A stretch of 64,000 nucleotides of DNA, taken from Bradyrhizobium zhanjiangense. GTDB lineage: Bacteria; Pseudomonadota; Alphaproteobacteria; Rhizobiales; Xanthobacteraceae. The stretch's first letter is position 1. Each line of letters opens with the position of its first letter. This document shows positions 45,649 through 53,893 of the stretch, in pieces. The stretch is from NCBI RefSeq assembly GCF_004114935.1, contig NZ_CP022221.1, positions 1,695,001 to 1,759,000 of the forward strand, in the 5' to 3' direction. The position numbers and the translations under genes are program-made. The notes beneath the pieces are model-generated. The model was not told the DNA's origin, made no database searches, and was given only the letters and a program-made list of their open reading frames with translations.

Positions 45649-46452
45649 ATGCTGAGACTGCTTCTCGCCGCCGCGTTCGTCGTTTGTCTGGCCGGGTCGG
45701 CGCAGGCCGCGCGCTGCGGCGGCGACTTCAACAGCTTTGTCGCAACCATGGCGTCAGAAGCGCAAGGAGCCGGCGTCTCGGCAAGCGTGACCAATGCGGC
45801 GTTCAGCGGTGTGACCCCCGATGGCGCCGTGCTCGCCTTCGACCGCCGCCAGCGCCACACCTTCAATAAGAGTTTTGAGCAGTACGTCTCGACCCGCGTC
45901 GGCCCCGGCCGCATCAACGGCGGGCGGGCGCTGCTCCAGCGCCATGCCGCGCTGCTGTCACGCATCGAGCAGCAGTTCGGCGTGCCGCGCTATATCCTGG
46001 TGGCAATCTGGGGACTGGAGAGCGATTTCGGCAAGGGCGACACCGGCAAGCTGCCGGTGATCAAGACGCTGGCGACGCTCGCGCATGACTGCCGCCGCAC
46101 CGATCTGTTTCAGGGCGAGCTGCTCGCCGCGCTCAAGATCGTGCAGCGCGGCGACCTGCCGCTGCGCGACCTCATCGGCGCCTATGCCGGCGAGATCGGC
46201 CAGACCCAGTTCCTGCCGTCGTCCTACATCAAATACGGCGTCGATTTCGACGGCGACGGCCATGTCGACCTCCGCCACAGCGTCGCCGACGTGCTCGCCT
46301 CGACCGCGAACCTGCTCCACACCAGCGGCTTCAAGATGGGCCAGCCCTACGGCGAAGGCACCGCCAATTTCGAAGCGATGCGCGAGTGGAACAGGGCGGT
46401 GGTCTACAGGAAGACCATCGGATATTTCGCGGATCGTTTGATGGGGCAGTGA
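45649..46452 (+). CDS. Lytic murein transglycosylase, MltB-like
   Basis: A 267-residue exported enzyme that cleaves peptidoglycan glycan strands to form anhydro-muropeptides. The signal peptide is residues 1-20 (AQA-A). The catalytic glutamate is Glu124 in IWGLESDFGKG. EIGQTQFLPSSYIKYGVDFD with the following GDGHVDLRHSVADVLAS is the conserved MltB block. The peptidoglycan-binding domain found in longer relatives is absent. GGGGGAT lies 9 bases before the ATG. Confidence 0.92.
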   Translation: MLRLLLAAAFVVCLAGSAQAARCGGDFNSFVATMASEAQGAGVSASVTNAAFSGVTPDGAVLAFDRRQRHTFNKSFEQYVSTRVGPGRINGGRALLQRHAALLSRIEQQFGVPRYILVAIWGLESDFGKGDTGKLPVIKTLATLAHDCRRTDLFQGELLAALKIVQRGDLPLRDLIGAYAGEIGQTQFLPSSYIKYGVDFDGDGHVDLRHSVADVLASTANLLHTSGFKMGQPYGEGTANFEAMREWNRAVVYRKTIGYFADRLMGQ

Positions 46453-46470
46453 GGGGCGATAGCCGCGGTC

Positions 46471-46585
46471 GTCATTGCGAGCGAAGCGACTTGTCCGCCG
46501 AAGCCTTTGGCGAAGCGGAAGCAATGCAGAATCTTGCCGCGGAGGCAGCCTGGATTGCTTCGTCGCAAGAGCTCCTCGCAATGAC
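46471..46585. repeat. Palindromic intergenic repeat, family R5, copy 2
   Basis: GTCATTGCGAGCGAAGCGAC at the left faces GCTCCTCGCAATGAC at the right. The left arm GAAGCAATGCAGAA and right arm CCTGGATTGCTTCG form the second pair. It is more diverged than 43660-43739. Confidence 0.8.
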
Positions 46586-46618
46586 GGTTGAGAGTCGCGC
46601 GCGATCTCTCCCCCCATC

Positions 46619-46759
46619 GTCGTCCTGGCGAAAGCCAGGACCCATTACCCCAGGGAGGAGTTTGGCGACGACTGGCATTCACTTGCATTGGCTGAGCAAC
46701 TGCCAGTCTTCGTCAAATTGAATTCGGTGGTTATGGGTCCTGGCTTTCGCCAGGACGAC
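46619..46759. repeat. Palindromic intergenic repeat, family R2, copy 3
   Basis: GTCGTCCTGGCGAAAGCCAG and CTGGCTTTCGCCAGGACGAC are perfect inverted ends, each extended by GACCCAT/ATGGGTC. The middle matches copy 4 at 55272. A short reverse-strand frame (46902 downward, MTTPKGRAAHHQQAS) runs into this element and is not considered proven. The rest of the gap 46453-47007 is empty. Confidence 0.92.
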
Positions 46760-47007
46760 GGCGGAGGATGCCGGACGGTAGCGTTGGAGCAGATCCATGA
46801 AGCGGCGTCGTTGCCGCTCAGGATGCGCGGCTCGTTCTTTTTCGATGCCTGCTGATGATGCGCAGCGCGGCCCTTCGGCGTGGTCATGAGGTTCCCCGCC
46901 ATGCCCTTAGAGCGGGAACCATGATTTACATTTTTTCAGAATGGAACTGAACAATGGCCGAGTTGGACCTTTAACATGTGTTACGTGAGCAAATATTGGA
47001 GCCGCTG

Positions 47008-47382
47008 ATGGGACAGGCACAACCATTTCGTGCAACAGCGCTGATCGTTGAAGACGACGTCATGCAGCGGGAGATGCTGTGTCTTCTTCTCGAAGAGAGC
47101 GGCTACCAGGTCATCCAGTGCGAGAGCGCCGAGGACGCCGAACGCGTCCTCGACAAGGACGCGGGCGCGCTTTGCCTGATGCTGACCGACGTCCAGCTCG
47201 CCGGAAGCATGAGCGGGGTCGAGCTCGCGCATGTCGCCAAGGAGCGCAATCCCAAGCTCGACGTTGTCGTCACCTCCGGCCGTCCCTTGAAGCAGCCCTT
47301 GCCTGCCGGCGCAAAATTCTGGGCAAAACCCTGGGCACCGCTCGACGTGCTGCGCGAGGCCGAGATCGCGCAGATGTCCTGA
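47008..47382 (+). CDS. Single-domain response regulator
   Basis: A 124-residue stand-alone receiver domain. The acidic pocket is in IVEDDVMQ, the phospho-acceptor aspartate in LMLTDVQLAG and the lysine in FWAKPWAPL. The switch Thr/Ser is in VVVTSGRP. No output domain is attached, so it acts by protein contact, as CheY- or DivK-like proteins do. The ATG at 47008 is preferred because GGAG precedes it; an in-frame TTG/GTG 10 codons upstream has none. No kinase is adjacent. Confidence 0.88.
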   Translation: MGQAQPFRATALIVEDDVMQREMLCLLLEESGYQVIQCESAEDAERVLDKDAGALCLMLTDVQLAGSMSGVELAHVAKERNPKLDVVVTSGRPLKQPLPAGAKFWAKPWAPLDVLREAEIAQMS

Positions 47383-47433
47383 CGACTATTCCGCAGGCTC
47401 GCTTTCTCGCCGCGAGCTGGTAAGGTCGGCCCA

Positions 47434-48045
47434 ATGACCTGGTCCTTCCTGCTCACCTCGCTCATCGTCGTCGCTTCGCCCGGCACCGGCGTGCTCTATA
47501 CGCTCGCCGCGGCGCTCACCCGCGGCTCACGCGCCAGCGTCGCGGCGGCCTTCGGCTGCACGCTGGGCATCGTGCCGCACATGATCGCGGCGATGCTCGG
47601 CCTTGCCGCGGTGCTCCACACCAGCGCGCTCGCCTTCGCCGCGCTGAAATGGTGCGGCGTCGCCTATCTGCTCTACATGTCCTGGCAGGCGCTGCGCGAG
47701 CGAGGCGCGCTCGCGGTCGAAGGCAAGATCGCGGAGCGGTCGAGTGGCCGCGTCATCGTCACCGGCTTCCTGATCAACATCCTCAATCCCAAACTGTCGA
47801 TCTTCTTCCTCGCCTTCCTGCCGCAGTTCATCGCGCTGGATGAGGCCCATGTGCTGGCGCGGATGCTGGAATTGAGCGGCGCTTTCATGGCGATGACCTT
47901 TGCCGTGTTCGTCGTCTATGGCCTCTGCGCCGCCTCGGTGCGCGAGCGCGTCATCTCCCGTCCCGCCGTCATGGCCTGGCTGCGCCGCGGCTTTGCCGCC
48001 GGCTTTGCCGCACTCGGCGCCAAGCTTGCGTTTGCGGAGAGGTAG
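47434..48045 (+). CDS. LysE family exporter
   Basis: A 203-residue inner-membrane protein with six spans. VVASPGTGVLYTLAAALTRG is the family's N-terminal signature, and FLINILNPKLSIFFLAFLPQ the second block. It is a second LysE-type exporter in the window and not closely similar to the one at 36.2 kb. Amino-acid or small-metabolite export is inferred. Confidence 0.9.
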   Translation: MTWSFLLTSLIVVASPGTGVLYTLAAALTRGSRASVAAAFGCTLGIVPHMIAAMLGLAAVLHTSALAFAALKWCGVAYLLYMSWQALRERGALAVEGKIAERSSGRVIVTGFLINILNPKLSIFFLAFLPQFIALDEAHVLARMLELSGAFMAMTFAVFVVYGLCAASVRERVISRPAVMAWLRRGFAAGFAALGAKLAFAER

Positions 48046-48076
48046 GCTTTCCTTCAGTTTTCCCGCTTGCTTCCTT

Positions 48077-48176
48077 CACCTCTCCCCGCTTGCGGGGAGA
48101 GGTCGCATCCCATCGCAGATGGGATGCGGGTGAGGGGGTACAGGTCCATCGACAATCTCATGCGGGATAGAGGCCC
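48077..48176. repeat. Palindromic repeat R9, left part, interrupted by an IS
   Basis: It contains CACCTCTCCCCGCTTGCGGG with its hairpin, CATCCCATCGCAGATGGGAT and GGGTGAGGGGG. The complementary half (CCTCACCCCAACCCTCGCC and CGGGGAGAGGGAG) lies after the insertion sequence at 49437-49475. Confidence 0.85.
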
Positions 48177-48204
48177 TGATCTTCCCCCGAAAAAGTGGAG
48201 GGGT

Positions 48205-49206
48205 TTAAGCGGCTTTTAGCTCCATCTCGATCGGGGCGATATATCCGGTCGCGGAATGGAGCCGGGTGCGGTTGTAGAAGCCCTCGATGAAGGCGAAGAT
48301 ATCGCGCTGGGCCTCGGCGCGGGTCTGGTAGTCGCGATGGTGAACGAGCTCGGTCTTCAGGGTATGGAAGAAGCTCTCCATCGGGGCATTGTCGTAGCAA
48401 TCGGCCTTGCGGCTCATCGATGCAACGATGCCGGCGCCCGTGAGAGCGTCGCGATAGGCGTGTGAGGCATACTGCACGCCGCGATCGGAGTGGTGGATCA
48501 ATCCGGCCTGCGGCCGTTGCTGCTGGAGGGCCATCGTCAACGCCGCGGATGCGAGTTCGACTTGCATGTGATCCCGCATGGCCCAGCCGACGATCTTTCG
48601 ACTGAAGAGATCCATGACGGCCGCCAGATACAGCCAGCCCTCCGCGGTCGGGATGTAGGTGATATCGGCGAGCCAAACGCGGTTCGGGGCTTCCGCTGTG
48701 AAGTCGCGCGCGATCAGGTTCGGGGCGATCGGCAGGTCGTGACGGCTGTCGGTGGTGCGCACCCGGCGCGGCGGCGCCGTGATGGCGCGGATACCGTGCC
48801 GGCGCATCATCCGCTCGATCCGGCCGCGGCTGGCGCCACGGCCCTGCGTCCGCAGCACGGCATGGACGCGGGGACTGCCGTAGCGTCCGCTGCTGTCGTG
48901 ATGGGCCTGCCGGATCGCAGCCAGCAGCGTGGCATTGGATTTGGTCCGCTGACCCGCCGGGCGATCGCGCCAGGCGTAATAGCCGGCCGGCGAGACCTCG
49001 AGCACGGCGCACATCAATCGTACCGGATAGGCGTCGCGATGGTCCTCGATGAAGCGGAAGCTCATGTCCGGGTTCCGGCAAAGATCGCGATCGACTTTTT
49101 TAAAATGTCGCGCTCCATGCGCAGCCGTTCGTTCTCCTGGCGCAACCGGGCGATCTCCGAAGCCTGGTCCGCCGACATCGGCGTCGCCTGCGTGGTGGGG
49201 CGCCAC
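48205..49206 (-). CDS. IS3 transposase, OrfB (integrase core)
   Basis: The catalytic part of the transposase. The rve domain carries the DDE residues in LADITYIPT, HHSDRGVQYAS and NAPMESFFHTLK. The frame is open from 49206, but the true product is the OrfAB fusion. It is made by -1 frameshifting at AAAAAAG (49101-49095 on the reverse strand), within the overlap with orfA. OrfB proper begins near MSFRFIEDHRDAYPV (49064). Confidence 0.93.
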   Translation of the reverse strand: MAPHHAGDADVGGPGFGDRPVAPGERTAAHGARHFKKVDRDLCRNPDMSFRFIEDHRDAYPVRLMCAVLEVSPAGYYAWRDRPAGQRTKSNATLLAAIRQAHHDSSGRYGSPRVHAVLRTQGRGASRGRIERMMRRHGIRAITAPPRRVRTTDSRHDLPIAPNLIARDFTAEAPNRVWLADITYIPTAEGWLYLAAVMDLFSRKIVGWAMRDHMQVELASAALTMALQQQRPQAGLIHHSDRGVQYASHAYRDALTGAGIVASMSRKADCYDNAPMESFFHTLKTELVHHRDYQTRAEAQRDIFAFIEGFYNRTRLHSATGYIAPIEMELKAA

Positions 49207-49373
49207 GCCGCCGATGCCGGCTGCTGCCCGGCCTTATCCACCCAGCGCCGCAGCACCGAGTCGCGCAGCCCGAGTTCCTTGCCTACCGACGTGATCGAGC
49301 GACCGCTCGACACCACCAGCTCAACGGCCTGGCGCTTGTACTCTTCGGTAAATGACCGACGTTGACGTTCCAT
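49062..49373 (-). CDS. IS3 transposase, OrfA (DNA-binding)
   Basis: A 103-residue protein with a helix-turn-helix (FTEEYKRQAVELVVSSGRSI, then KELGLRDSVLRRWV) and a C-terminal leucine-zipper-like coiled coil (EIARLRQENERLRMERDILK). It binds the IS ends. It overlaps orfB, and ends after the A6G slippage motif. Confidence 0.93.
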   Translation of the reverse strand: MERQRRSFTEEYKRQAVELVVSSGRSITSVGKELGLRDSVLRRWVDKAGQQPASAAWRPTTQATPMSADQASEIARLRQENERLRMERDILKKSIAIFAGTRT

Positions 49374-49436
49374 TCGACACCTCCGGGCTCAATGAGCCTA
49401 CTACAGGTGTCCACTCATTCGGAGGAGGTTCAGCCC

Positions 49437-49475
49437 CTCACCCCAACCCTCGCCCCGTAAGAACGGGGAGAGGGA
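49437..49475. repeat. Palindromic repeat R9, right part
   Basis: CTCACCCCAACCCTCGCCCC and CGGGGAGAGGGA complete the arm pairs of the left part at 48077-48176. Confidence 0.8.
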
Positions 49476-49491
49476 GTAAACTCAGCCAATA

Positions 49492-49516
49492 AAAAAAGCG
49501 AGCCTTGCGCCCGCCA
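49492..49516 (-). terminator. Terminator of the Lys/Ala peptide gene
   Basis: On the reverse strand GCGGGC/GCTCGC (one G-T pair) with loop GCAAG is followed by seven T. Confidence 0.65.
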
Positions 49517-49589
49517 CCTTCAAACACGCTCGACTTCCCGACGCCCGGGCGGAGCGAGGCTCCACCCGGGCAAAGAAAAAGAAGCCGCG

Positions 49590-49658
49590 TTACTTCTTCT
49601 TCGCCTTCTTGGCCTTCTTCGCCTTCTTCTTCGCCGCCTTCTTCGCTTTCTTAGCCAT
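49590..49658 (-). CDS. 22-residue Lys/Ala-rich peptide
   Basis: The reverse-strand frame MAKKAKKAAKKKA followed by KKAKKAKKK contains only Met, Ala and Lys. AAGAGGA lies 5 bases before the ATG, and a terminator lies 74 bases beyond the stop. The composition is that of histone H1-like tails, which bind DNA or polyphosphate. Codons alternate AAG/GCG as in other high-GC genes. Confidence 0.65.
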   Translation of the reverse strand: MAKKAKKAAKKKAKKAKKAKKK

Positions 49659-50055
49659 AGTATCCTCTTAGGGGTTAATGGTGGAACGCGACACGAGGGA
49701 TGCTCGGCGGAGGGCCAGCCTCGCAACATCCTCGACGGCAAGCTCAGCAGATTCGCAGGTCTCTGCCCCGCGCCGTCACATCCGTGTCATCGTGTTATCC
49801 ACAGCTCAGATGCATTTTCAGGTGATTTTGGTGCGCGAATCCGCATCGCCGCGGCATCGCCGGCGACAGGCTTAACGATCCGACAACAGCCGCGCGCCGT
49901 TCATGAATCCAAAACCAAAGGCGCGTTTTCGGGGATCGCAGTGAGACTCCGTTAAGCGCAACCGCCGCATTGTCCCCCGCAAGAAAACGGGGATGGGTGA
50001 TGGACGGACGGCTGCCAGGGACGGGGGGCGCGACGCTGCGTGTGCCGCACGCGCC
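49659..50055. other. Intergenic region upstream of the diguanylate cyclase
   Basis: About 400 bases. It probably contains the divergent promoters of the Lys/Ala peptide and the cyclase. No other gene is supported. Confidence 0.45.
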
Positions 50056-51264
50056 ATGCTGAACGTACCGACATTGTGGATGGTCTTCGTCGTCAACTTC
50101 CTGGCGCTCGGCGTGATCTGGGCCTACGTGACGCGCTCCTATCCGAAATTCGCGGCTGCGCGGTTCTGGATGGCCTCGTCCTTCGTCGGCGCGGCCGGAG
50201 CGATGACGGCCCTGATCCGTCTGTTCGTTGCCTCTCCCCTGCCGCTTCTGCTCGGAGCTGGCGGCGTCATTGCCGCAAGCTGCCTTGCCGCCATGGGCAT
50301 TCAGCGCTTCTATGATCGGCCGGTCTCCTGGCGCCTCATGACTGCAACGGGAGGCTTGAGCCTCGCCGGCGTCGTGGTCTTCATGGTCGGCTTCGAGCAC
50401 ATGCAGCTGCGCATGCTCAGCTACACGCTCGGCCAGGCCCTGCCGCTGGTGCTGGCGCTGCGTCTGTTGCTGTCGCCGGAGGGGCGCGTCAGTCCGGGCG
50501 CGCGGCTATCCGGCATCGTCATCCTCACCATCATCGCGATCCTGCTCGTGCGCACGGTGGGCAATCTGCTCGGCCATGATCTGTCGGCGCGCGCCGGTGG
50601 TCAGCCCCATGCCGTGATCGTGCTGGGGCTGCTATTCCTGTCGATGACGCTGAATTTCGGCTTCCTGCTGATGGCGATGGACAGCTTGCGCAACGAGGTT
50701 GCCGACCTCGCGCTGCTCGACGATCTCACCGGCGTCGCCAACCGGCGGCATCTGCTGCAGCGCCTGACCGAGGAATGCGCCCGCTCGGAGCGCGGCGGCG
50801 CGCCGTTCTCGCTGCTGGTGATCGATCTCGACGGCTTCAAGACCATCAACGACACCCATGGCCATGCCGCTGGCGACGCCTGCCTGCGGCACTTCACCTT
50901 GATGGCGCAAACGCGGTTGCGCCCCGGCGACATGCTCGCCCGCACCGGCGGCGACGAGTTCTGCATCGTGTTGCCGTCGTCATCGCTGCGTGAGGCCGCC
51001 GCGATCGCCCGCCGCGTGCTCGAGGTCTGCCGTCAGGACGCCGCGACCTGCACCGGCGGCGACATCCCGATCGCGATCTCGATTGGCGTCGCGCAGTGGG
51101 ACCGTGGCATCGGTCAATTCCCGGACCGCCTGATCGCGCATGCCGACCACGCCCTCTATGCCGCCAAGAAGAACGGCAAGAACGATTTTGCCGTCTACGA
51201 TCCGGCGCCGCCGCTCTCGCCCGAGCCGCTCGGTCCCGGCGAGCCTGTGCGCAACTTCGCGTAG
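50056..51264 (+). CDS. Membrane-bound diguanylate cyclase (GGDEF)
   Basis: A 402-residue protein. About six membrane spans occupy residues 5-205 (for example LWMVFVVNFLALGVIWAYVT). The GGDEF domain follows with ALLDDLTGVANRRHLLQRL, IDLDGFKTINDTHGHAAGD and the intact signature RTGGDEFC. An RxxD inhibitory site (RPGD) lies five residues before it, so product inhibition by c-di-GMP is likely. No EAL domain. An upstream in-frame ATG at 49993 adds 21 residues but is not needed. The sensed signal is unknown. Confidence 0.93.
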   Translation: MLNVPTLWMVFVVNFLALGVIWAYVTRSYPKFAAARFWMASSFVGAAGAMTALIRLFVASPLPLLLGAGGVIAASCLAAMGIQRFYDRPVSWRLMTATGGLSLAGVVVFMVGFEHMQLRMLSYTLGQALPLVLALRLLLSPEGRVSPGARLSGIVILTIIAILLVRTVGNLLGHDLSARAGGQPHAVIVLGLLFLSMTLNFGFLLMAMDSLRNEVADLALLDDLTGVANRRHLLQRLTEECARSERGGAPFSLLVIDLDGFKTINDTHGHAAGDACLRHFTLMAQTRLRPGDMLARTGGDEFCIVLPSSSLREAAAIARRVLEVCRQDAATCTGGDIPIAISIGVAQWDRGIGQFPDRLIAHADHALYAAKKNGKNDFAVYDPAPPLSPEPLGPGEPVRNFA

Positions 51265-51301
51265 AGGCGTGCTACATCAGGGTCCGCATTGGATCCGCAT
51301 C

Positions 51302-51925
51302 ATGATGTCTCGCCTGTTCGCGGCCGTTCTCGCCGCTCCGTTTCTGACAGCCCCCGCCACCGCTGAGGACGCCGAACTGGCCAAACTCGCGCGCGCCTCC
51401 GGTACGCCCGACATTCCCGGCCTGAAGATCGTGTGGCTGGCGCCATGGGGCGACGTCGGCAGCGCAACCCCCTGGCGCAACATCATCGTGCATCAGACCG
51501 AAGGGCCGGCGGGGTCGGCGCGCGGCGGCGCGCTGGCGCAGGCGAAGAACCCGACCCGTCGCGGCGTCACGGTGTGGGTCGAGACCGACGGCACGGTCTA
51601 TTGGGCGGTGGCGGAGAATTTGGTGCCGACCCATGGCGACGGCGCCAACCGCAACGACAACAAATACATCGACAACAGGCCGACCTATCGCCAGGTCGTG
51701 CGCGACAATTCGATCGGCGTCGAGTTCGCCGGCAATTATCCCGACGTCGCGACCGGCCCGACCGAGGCGCAGGTCGCGGCCTGGAAGATCCTCGTCAAGG
51801 TGCTGCGCGCGCGCTACCGCATCTCGACTGGCCACGTCTATGCGCACAACTGGATCGACTACAAGGATGCCCGCTATTGCGAAGGCTGCTGGCTCGCCAC
51901 GCTGGCGCGGGTTTGGGGGGAGTAG
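51302..51925 (+). CDS. Exported N-acetylmuramoyl-L-alanine amidase (amidase_2)
   Basis: A 207-residue exported protein. The signal peptide is residues 1-21 (ATA-ED). The zinc-amidase fold is seen in NIIVHQTEGPAG (first His), NSIGVEFAGNYPD and GHVYAHNWIDYKDARYCEGC (second His and Cys). It should cut the amide between muramic acid and L-alanine. It follows the diguanylate cyclase by 37 bases and may be co-transcribed. Confidence 0.85.
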   Translation: MMSRLFAAVLAAPFLTAPATAEDAELAKLARASGTPDIPGLKIVWLAPWGDVGSATPWRNIIVHQTEGPAGSARGGALAQAKNPTRRGVTVWVETDGTVYWAVAENLVPTHGDGANRNDNKYIDNRPTYRQVVRDNSIGVEFAGNYPDVATGPTEAQVAAWKILVKVLRARYRISTGHVYAHNWIDYKDARYCEGCWLATLARVWGE

Positions 51926-51933
51926 GGTTGCCT

Positions 51934-52037
51934 GTCATTCCGGGCGCGCGCAGCGCGAGCCCGGAATCCATTCATCCACCAACTCTGCGGCCTAATGGAT
52001 TCCGGGCTCGCGCCAAGAGGCGCGCCCCGGAATGACG
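51934..52037. repeat. Palindromic intergenic repeat, family R6
   Basis: GTCATTCCGGGCGCGCGCAG and GGCGCGCCCCGGAATGAC are the outer arms. AGCCCGGAATCCATT and AATGGATTCCGGGCT are perfect inner arms. Confidence 0.92.
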
Positions 52038-52045
52038 GGAGCCAG

Positions 52046-52387
52046 CTAAACCGCCTGCGACATCCAGCCGAAAAAACGCCGGATCAAGCCCGGTCGCCGC
52101 GGCAGTTCCGACGGTTCGTCCACGGCCAGCACGCGCTTGAAGAAATAGTCCAGAAACACCATGTCGTTCGGCTCGGTGACGGTGAATTGCTCCTCGCCGA
52201 AGAACACGCTGTAGCTATAGAAGAACGGGCCCATGAGCGGGATCGTCGCTGTGCCCGCATAATCCTTCGAGATCACGAACTCCGACGGCTCGAGCCCGTG
52301 CTCGCGCATCGCCTGCTCGACCAGCGGCAGCTTACGCATGAACTGGGCTTCGAAGCCGCCGACGGTGGATTGCAGGATGATCGACAC
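52046..52387 (-). CDS. Conserved hypothetical protein
   Basis: A 113-residue protein. It begins MSIILQSTVGGFEAQFMRKL and has VISKDYAGTATIPLMGPFFY, then YSVFFGEEQFTVTEPNDMVF and a basic C-terminus RRPGLIRRFFGWM. No signal peptide or known motif. Alternating hydrophobic strands suggest a small alpha-beta domain. Confidence 0.65.
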   Translation of the reverse strand: MSIILQSTVGGFEAQFMRKLPLVEQAMREHGLEPSEFVISKDYAGTATIPLMGPFFYSYSVFFGEEQFTVTEPNDMVFLDYFFKRVLAVDEPSELPRRPGLIRRFFGWMSQAV

Positions 52388-52490
52388 GGTGTCCGTCCAA
52401 TCGATGCTGTCGGTCCGACAGTTTTGGGTCTGCTGACCGGCAACGCGGGTTCAAGACGAGTCAGTTCTACATCGCAGCCACAACCACCGC

Positions 52491-52669
52491 TGTCATCGCC
52501 CGGTTCAACCGGGCGATCCAGTATTCCAGAGGCGTGGGTTGGATATCTCGCTGTCGCTACGCTCGCTGCGGCGTACTGGATGCCCCGCCTGCCGCCTTCG
52601 CTGAAGCTTCGGCGCCCCTGGACCTTCACCCCGGCGAAGCCTTGGCGTAGCCGGCTCGCGGGGCATGAC
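52491..52669. repeat. Palindromic intergenic repeat, family R3, diverged long copy
   Basis: GCGATCCAGTATTCCAGAGG and GTACTGGATGCCCCGC match the paired arms of the R3 copy at 36019. The ends are TGTCATCGCCCGG and GCGGGGCATGACA. Extra sequence with a CTTCGCTGAAGCTTCGG palindrome lengthens it. The remainder of the gap to rpoH holds only the rpoH terminator. Confidence 0.7.
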
Positions 52670-52706
52670 AACGAATGTAGTGACGCTCAATCTCCACCCC
52701 AAACAA

Positions 52707-52736
52707 AAAAGCCGGCGTTGCCGCCGGCTTTTGTCT
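52707..52736 (-). terminator. Terminator of rpoH
   Basis: AAAAGCCGGC/GCCGGCTTTT closes a 6-base loop with A/T tracts on both sides, 43 bases after the rpoH stop on the reverse strand. Confidence 0.9.
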
Positions 52737-52775
52737 CTCTTCGATCCGCCAATCTCTCTGGCGCCGTAACGCCGC

Positions 52776-53675
52776 CTAATGCGCGGCTTCCAGCGCGGCT
52801 TGTTCCTGCCTTGCGATCGTGCCCTTGACCGCGGACTGCACCTTCTCGAAGGCGCGAACCTCGATCTGGCGGACGCGCTCGCGCGACACGCCAAACTCGG
52901 CGGCAAGGTCTTCCAGCGTCATCGGCTCATCGGCGAGGCGGCGGGCCTCGAAGATGCGACGTTCGCGCGGGTTGAGCACGCCCATGGCGCCGTTCAGCGC
53001 GTCACGGCGGTGATCATACTCCTCGTGCTCCGCCATCAGGGCTTCCTGGTTCGGCGTATTGTCGACCAGCCAGTCCTGCCATTCGCCGGCTTCGCCGTCG
53101 TCGCGGATCGGCGCGTTGAGCGAGGCGTCGCCGCCGAGGCGGCGGTTCATGTCGATCACGTCCTGGTCGGTCACGCCCAGCCGCTTGGCAATGGTCGCGA
53201 CCTGGTCGGGGCGGAGATCGCCTTCGTCCAGCGCGTTGATCTTGCTCTTCGCCTTGCGCAGGTTGAAGAACAGCTTCTTCTGGTTCGCGGTGGTGCCCAT
53301 CTTCACGAGCGACCAGGAACGCAGAATGTACTCTTGAATCGACGCTTTGATCCACCACATCGCATAGGTGGCGAGACGGAACCCCTTCTCGGGTTCGAAT
53401 CGCTTCACGGCCTGCATCAGGCCGACATTGCCTTCCGAGACGACCTCGGAGATCGGCAGGCCGTAGCCGCGATAGCCCATGGCGATCTTGGCCACGAGGC
53501 GGAGGTGGCTGGTGACGAGTTGGTGCGCCGCGTCGCGATCGTCATGCTCGCGCCAACGCTTGGCGAGCATGTATTCCTGCTGGGGTTCCAGCATCGGAAA
53601 CTTGCGAATCTCGGCGAGGTAACGGGAAAGGCCGGATTCTCCATTGAGGACCGGCAAAGTAGCGGTACGGGCCAT
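52776..53675 (-). CDS. rpoH: Heat-shock sigma factor RpoH (sigma-32 type)
   Basis: A 299-residue alternative sigma factor. Region 2 reads HLRLVAKIAMGYRGYGLPIS and RLATYAMWWIKASIQEYILR. The RpoH box QKKLFFNLRKAKSKI follows, and region 4.2 is LAAEFGVSRERVRQIEVRAF. The start at 53675 (MARTATLP) has GGAGGG 8 bases upstream. Bradyrhizobia have several rpoH genes; which one this is cannot be decided here. It is followed by a terminator and preceded by rluD on the same strand, 218 bases away. Confidence 0.95.
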   Translation of the reverse strand: MARTATLPVLNGESGLSRYLAEIRKFPMLEPQQEYMLAKRWREHDDRDAAHQLVTSHLRLVAKIAMGYRGYGLPISEVVSEGNVGLMQAVKRFEPEKGFRLATYAMWWIKASIQEYILRSWSLVKMGTTANQKKLFFNLRKAKSKINALDEGDLRPDQVATIAKRLGVTDQDVIDMNRRLGGDASLNAPIRDDGEAGEWQDWLVDNTPNQEALMAEHEEYDHRRDALNGAMGVLNPRERRIFEARRLADEPMTLEDLAAEFGVSRERVRQIEVRAFEKVQSAVKGTIARQEQAALEAAH

Positions 53676-53893
53676 AGTGCGCCCTCCAAAAGGTTCAGGC
53701 CCCCGATAGCGGCGGGCCAGGCAGACGACCGCTGTGTCAAAGCCGGCCGGGCTGCGATGTTCCGCGTTGGTCATTTCCAACGCAGGCGCAATATACCCCA
53801 TAGGGGGGCAAAAAGGGAAGGATTGCTGACGTCACGTCCCCGTGTGGCAGCTATAACGTTTTGTAATGTAACGCTTTTCTTAAAATGGCTGCG

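Larger units (their letters stand above)
48177..49432 (-). mobile_element. IS3-family insertion sequence
   Basis: A 1256-base element with imperfect terminal inverted repeats. One end reads TGATCTTCCCCCGAAAAAGT and the other, inverted, TGAACCTCCTCCGAATGAGT. A 4-base direct repeat GCCC (48173-48176 and 49433-49436) is the target duplication. It carries orfA and orfB in the IS3 arrangement with an A6G slippage site. Both frames are intact, so it may be active. It was inserted into a palindromic R9 repeat. Confidence 0.92.

Noticed and set aside
46645..46902. 85-codon reverse-strand frame
   Set aside because: Its second half is the R2 palindromic repeat and its first half lacks a family match. 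A small gene truncated by the repeat is possible but not supported enough to list.
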